The notes beneath the pieces were generated by a model. It searched no databases and was not told the origin of the DNA. It worked only from the letters and a program-made list of their open reading frames with translations. From NCBI GenBank assembly GCA_036852015.1, contig JAANDG010000231.1, positions 146,331 to 210,330 on the forward strand: 64,000 bases of DNA. The letters are read 5' to 3'. This document shows positions 60,182 to 64,000 of the stretch, one piece after another (the first letter of the stretch is position 1; the number at the start of each line of letters is the position of its first letter). The stretch is from Pelodera strongyloides (Eukaryota > Nematoda > Chromadorea > Rhabditida > Rhabditidae). The position numbers and the translations under genes were made by a program.

Positions 60182-62668
60182 ATGAGGCTGATCAAGAAAC
60201 GCAGTAATGCCACGCCTAAGGAGCCAACCACATTTGGACGTCATATTCAAGAACATTGCGATGCTTTCGGGATCAAAGGTCGGTTGCTAAATTCTCGTGA
60301 CAAACAAATGTGATGGTGTAACCTTGCCTCAAGCATTCGAGAGGGCGAGGGGCTGTCACGGCTGTTATCTAATGACATCCGACTGTCGTTCTCCTACTGT
60401 TATATAAGTTATGTGAAACAACTTTCAGTGCCGATGGTTGTCAGGATGTGCGTTCAATTCATTGAAGATTCTTTGTCGGAAAGTGGTTCTTGGGAAGGAG
60501 TCTATCGAGTGCCAGGCTCACTTCCAGTCGTCGATCAATTGATGTGCGAGTTTCCCGTTTACTCAAGTCGATTGTGACTCCATTGAGCGTTGTGCGCGAC
60601 CATTTGACTACAAAGTACAACAAGGCACCCAACGAGGCGTCGTGGATCACGAGATCAGTATTATGCGAAATCAATACTGTTCTGTTCCCTTCAATTATGC
60701 CGTTTCCACGGTTTGCTGGCCATTTAGATGCATTCACAATATCTTGAATGCGTTGAACTATGTATTATCCCTATTGATGCCTTATTTTTATATCGTTAAT
60801 ATGTTTCAGTCAACAGTTCGACTCCGGCAAGCGTGTGAACTTGCAGTGTCGTGGTGTGCAGGAGGACCCTAACGTGGTCGCTTCTCTGCTGAAAAAGTAC
60901 TTCCGAACACTCCCCGAACCTCTCCTCTCACCTCAAGTCGCCGCGAAACTATCTGTGAGGTTTAAAATAAGTCTCTCATTTTCTCATTTTCTCAATTCTT
61001 TTAGGTTTTCATGATTTATGTAAGATGCAAACTTTTCAACTGACCCTACTAAATTTAGACCGCATTGTGCAAAGGAATCAAATTGAGGATGGAACATGCA
61101 ACGGTGAAGGAAATTCTCACACAATTGGCACCCACAAACTACAGGTATTGCTTGAAACGGAAAATGCATTAAATCGAAAGGTCCGGTTGATACACCTCCG
61201 CCGGAAGTTCTGTAAAACTTGGTGCTCGTTTCAGCACACTCGCGTATATTATCGACCACCTGCACAAAGTTGTCAAGTCCGAGAAGAAAACTTCGATGAA
61301 CCTTCAGAGTATGGCTGTCTGCTGGACCCCGACATTATTTTGGTTTGTTAATTGAGTCGTTTATTGAAGACTGATTCATTTTTTAAGTGTTCTGTGTTTT
61401 ATAAAAAATATTAATATACATACGTGTATTTTCAGGGTTGATCCAAAGGACCTGAGTCCCAAACAGTGTGCCTTCACTATGGCAGCTGAGATGAAATTTG
61501 TTATAGAGTACTTAATCGTTAACTCGTCGAAGCTGTTTTCGCCCGTGGAAATTGGTAAGTGTTAATTAAACAAACATACCTTTATACGAAGTCATTATCT
61601 GTCAGTAGTGAAATGCTTAGCGTTTTTTTTTTGACAAATTGAGTGCACATATTTTACCCGTATGTTGGTATGATCACTGCTGCTTCAGCGCTCTCTCTTC
61701 ACTTTTCGCTCCCAGTTGAGGCGCCGCCGATTGAGGAGAAAAGGTGATCTTTTATCTATCAAGTAACCAATTTCCATTCAGCACTGTGCAAGCCTTGCGT
61801 TAACAAACTAATATAACTTTATTTTCCTTTTCCAGAAAATCGGTGTTTATTCGCATCGGAAGAGCCATTATTGGAAAAAGAAAGGTCTCCCATGCTGATG
61901 CTTCCACTCTCCACAACGAATCAGGAGTTCTGGTCGTTCCGCCAAAGAAAAGAGATCGCGATGGATTCGAAGAGCCGATTGCCTTGGAGTCCACCAACAA
62001 CACTGTGAATATTGTTGAAAATGTTGAGAAGGAGTGCGCCGCGAAGGAAAACGCCACAGTCGAGGAGGAACCTGCGACCTTTAAGAGGTACATATATCAA
62101 CTTTTAGATTTGCCTTGATGATTTACGCAAGACCACTCGAAACCAGCTTTGTATCAATATTCGTTGAAAAGATTTGTTTTCAATATAAGCTGATTTTCAA
62201 GTTCACACTTCAGGTCTGCATCAAGCCGTTCGTCGTTCAGAACCCTGCTGCATGAAAAGTCTATGGAAGTGAGAACATCGCTGCGGTCGGTCGCCTCGTT
62301 TGCGAAGACGTGTAGTAGATTCGCAAGGAGGAAGTCCGCAGACAATGGCTCGAAGGTTTGTGCTTTTAGCGATGACCATTCATTTTGGTCCCGCTCAGCA
62401 ATATTCTGAAAAATAGTGAAACTTTTTTTTATTAAACCACAGTGTACCGTGCATGTCATCTGTTACAAAACTACCGTTTACAAACATGCAAAGTGACGAA
62501 ATGTGCTTTCAGGCGTCTCCAAACAAGTGCGTAGTTGTGCAAATCACCCGTGATCTTGATATGGCCGATGGTTCGGAGAGGGTCTGGAGGGAAACTCTCT
62601 TCTCATTCGATGTAATCCTTAACGGATCCGTTACTCCAGTTACAAACCTCGATTCCATTACTGTCTAA
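60182..62668 (+). CDS. RhoGAP domain protein (Rho-family GTPase-activating protein)
   Basis: Stimulates GTP hydrolysis by a Rho-family GTPase in the cytoplasm. Exons: 60182-60278, 60429-60543, 60810-60954, 61059-61144, 61235-61342, 61436-61554, 61716-61743, 61836-62087, 62214-62355, 62513-62668; 415 residues, all junctions in phase. The start is firm: the exon follows a TTTAG acceptor and has an in-frame TGA six bases before the ATG. The RhoGAP domain (about residues 15-235) has the arginine finger in EGVYRVPGS (Arg59), ASLLKKYFRTLPEPLL and the Asn-bearing MNLQSMAVCWTPTLF. The remaining 180 residues are a charged, Ser-rich tail with KKRDRD and RRKS clusters and no other recognised domain. N-terminal GAP with a disordered tail is like ARHGAP11 or RGA-3/4 in layout, but I cannot assign orthology. 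It ends 0.87 kb from a convergent gene. Confidence 0.93.
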
Positions 62669-63542
62669 AAGTAATCACCGTTTCGACTCTGGCAATTGAT
62701 GGTATTTTATTGCAGGCGGTCTCTAGACTTGCCAAACTGTGTGTGTTTGTTTGTTTGTTTGTTTTTTTTCCGTTTGATTTATTTTGTATTATTATTTATT
62801 TGCATGAGATGGACATTATATTAGAGATTTGTCTGTAAGACAGCACCTCGTCAATACATTGCTCCTCAGTTTTTTCTTAGAAACTTTTTGTTTGTTTTGT
62901 TATGTTTTTGTTTATTGTTTGGAAAAAGCTAATATAGTTATATGACGATATATTCATTTATAAGTGTTAGGGCATACATATTAGACTATATTAGAAAAAT
63001 AAAGGTTTTAATACCAAATTCCTTCATTGGCTCTTCGATCTTGGATTTATTACATACAGCAAAAAGCGGTATTTTCTGGCGCGAAAACAGTTCATGACAA
63101 ATTTGACCAAAACATGTTTTTGGATATCCTTGCTTATTGTTAGCTAAGCTCTTATCACATACGCTTAGTAGTTCACCGACCAATCCAACATTACAATTGT
63201 TGCATAGAATATAATTGCCTGTCCTATGAACCAACAGAGAACAACTACCGCTGCATAAAAAAAACAGTTTCATAATTTTCTATCGAAATTGTTTGATCGC
63301 GTTGTATTCAAGTTATTGTAGTTTGGATAAGACCTTTGTTTACTTTTATATCTAGAGAAAAAAAAATATTTGTATGAGAAAAGAAGGAGATCCTTATTTA
63401 AAAAGTTGCGAATTTCACAGAATAGACATTGCACAACTCTGTTTATTATAAAAGCAACGGTTTATAGTTTATAGCAGCAACATCATAGGGGGGACATGTA
63501 TTTCATGCGTATACGTCTAATTAACACTTGGATCGTCGTACT
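62669..63542. other. Intergenic region between convergent genes
   Basis: T-rich 3' flanks of two convergent genes. A minus-strand frame at 62986-63273 has six or more Cys but no splice support, so it is not called. Confidence 0.45.
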
Positions 63543-64000
63543 TTACATTCTCTTAGCCATGTTTTTGATTTTCAAATCCGTGAACTTTGCTCCAACAGCC
63601 TTTGTAAGCCTCGAGATGTCATGTTCGCTTCTGATCTCCGTGTCAATAACAGGCATCTGAATGCGATCAATTACACCAAAAAGGTACAATCATGTGGTAA
63701 TATCTGTCGCCGTTGTTTGGTGCGATTATTTACATACCTTTCACAGTTAACCATTTGTATTATTTAATACAAATTTATATTTTTCACCTCGAACGTCTTG
63801 TTTAATGGAAATCGAGAGAATATGAACCAGCTTGTTGCAAGGGTACTTGAAATCCATGATGCCTGAGAACTAGCAAACTTACATATAGCAAACGTATCTG
63901 GCGATCCTCAATCTTGAACATTCCCCTCTTTCGAACACGCTCAAATCCTTCGGCAAGCGCGTTCAGAATATGAGAATCGAGGCAATACTGAACAACACAC
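63543..64000 (-). CDS. C-terminal exons of an unrecognised protein (5' part outside window)
   Basis: Two minus-strand exons join in phase 0: 64000(+)-63883, with donor TAT-GTAAGT, and 63656-63543, after acceptor GCATTCAG, ending in TAA. They encode about 76 residues: first ILNALAEGFERVRKRGMFKI and flanks, then a basic, helical-looking end (SRLTKAVGAKFTDLKIKNMA and KRM). Codon character and both splice sites are good. I do not recognise the family from this fragment, and no function is assigned. Confidence 0.6.

Overview
This is an intron-dense nematode nuclear window (64 kb). The evidence is the gene content: a cuticle collagen, a Patched-related (PTR) protein, a receptor guanylyl cyclase of the expanded GCY type, a myosuppressin/DMSR-type neuropeptide receptor and a very large secreted EGF/vWA/C-type-lectin protein. 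Introns are short with TTTCAG-type acceptors, and several start codons sit directly behind a T-rich AG, as expected for spliced-leader trans-splicing. The gene content and intron density suggest a rhabditid or strongylid (clade V) nematode; this is an inference and the species cannot be fixed from the sequence.

Layout. 257-2172 (+): 3' part of a single-pass membrane protein. 3445-10102 (+): receptor guanylyl cyclase, 25 exons. 10226-10307 (-): tRNA-Ser(AGA). 10579-13017 (+): cuticle collagen, 8 exons. 13018-20640: mostly non-coding, with a CT microsatellite, a GA microsatellite and a few orphan coding-like exons. 20641-27041 (+): PTR protein, 24 exons. 27682-28112: inverted-repeat element. 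29849-44959 (+): 63-exon secreted vWA/EGF/C-type-lectin mosaic protein of about 2,161 residues, resembling C. elegans IRG-7-type proteins. 45568-48114 (-): DMSR-like GPCR, convergent with the previous gene. 48115-57078: gene-poor stretch with a three-copy 87-bp tandem repeat and several TTAA-ended elements. 57079-58385 (+): small gene with three Gag-like zinc knuckles. 60182-62668 (+): RhoGAP. 63543-64000 (-): last two exons of an unrecognised gene, convergent with the RhoGAP.

The genes do not form a pathway or an obvious operon. Common themes are the cuticle, epidermis and secretion (collagen, PTR, the large secreted protein) and neuronal signalling (guanylyl cyclase, GPCR). I assembled exon models by hand by tracking splice phase. 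For the guanylyl cyclase, PTR, large mosaic protein, GPCR, zinc-knuckle gene and RhoGAP, every exon junction keeps one open frame to the stop; the one exception to canonical splice sites is an AT acceptor in the cyclase. The most interesting non-genic signal is a family of non-autonomous elements with inverted ends beginning TTAAAG and flanked by TTAA, found at five or more places. I found no large system that I could defend as previously undescribed.
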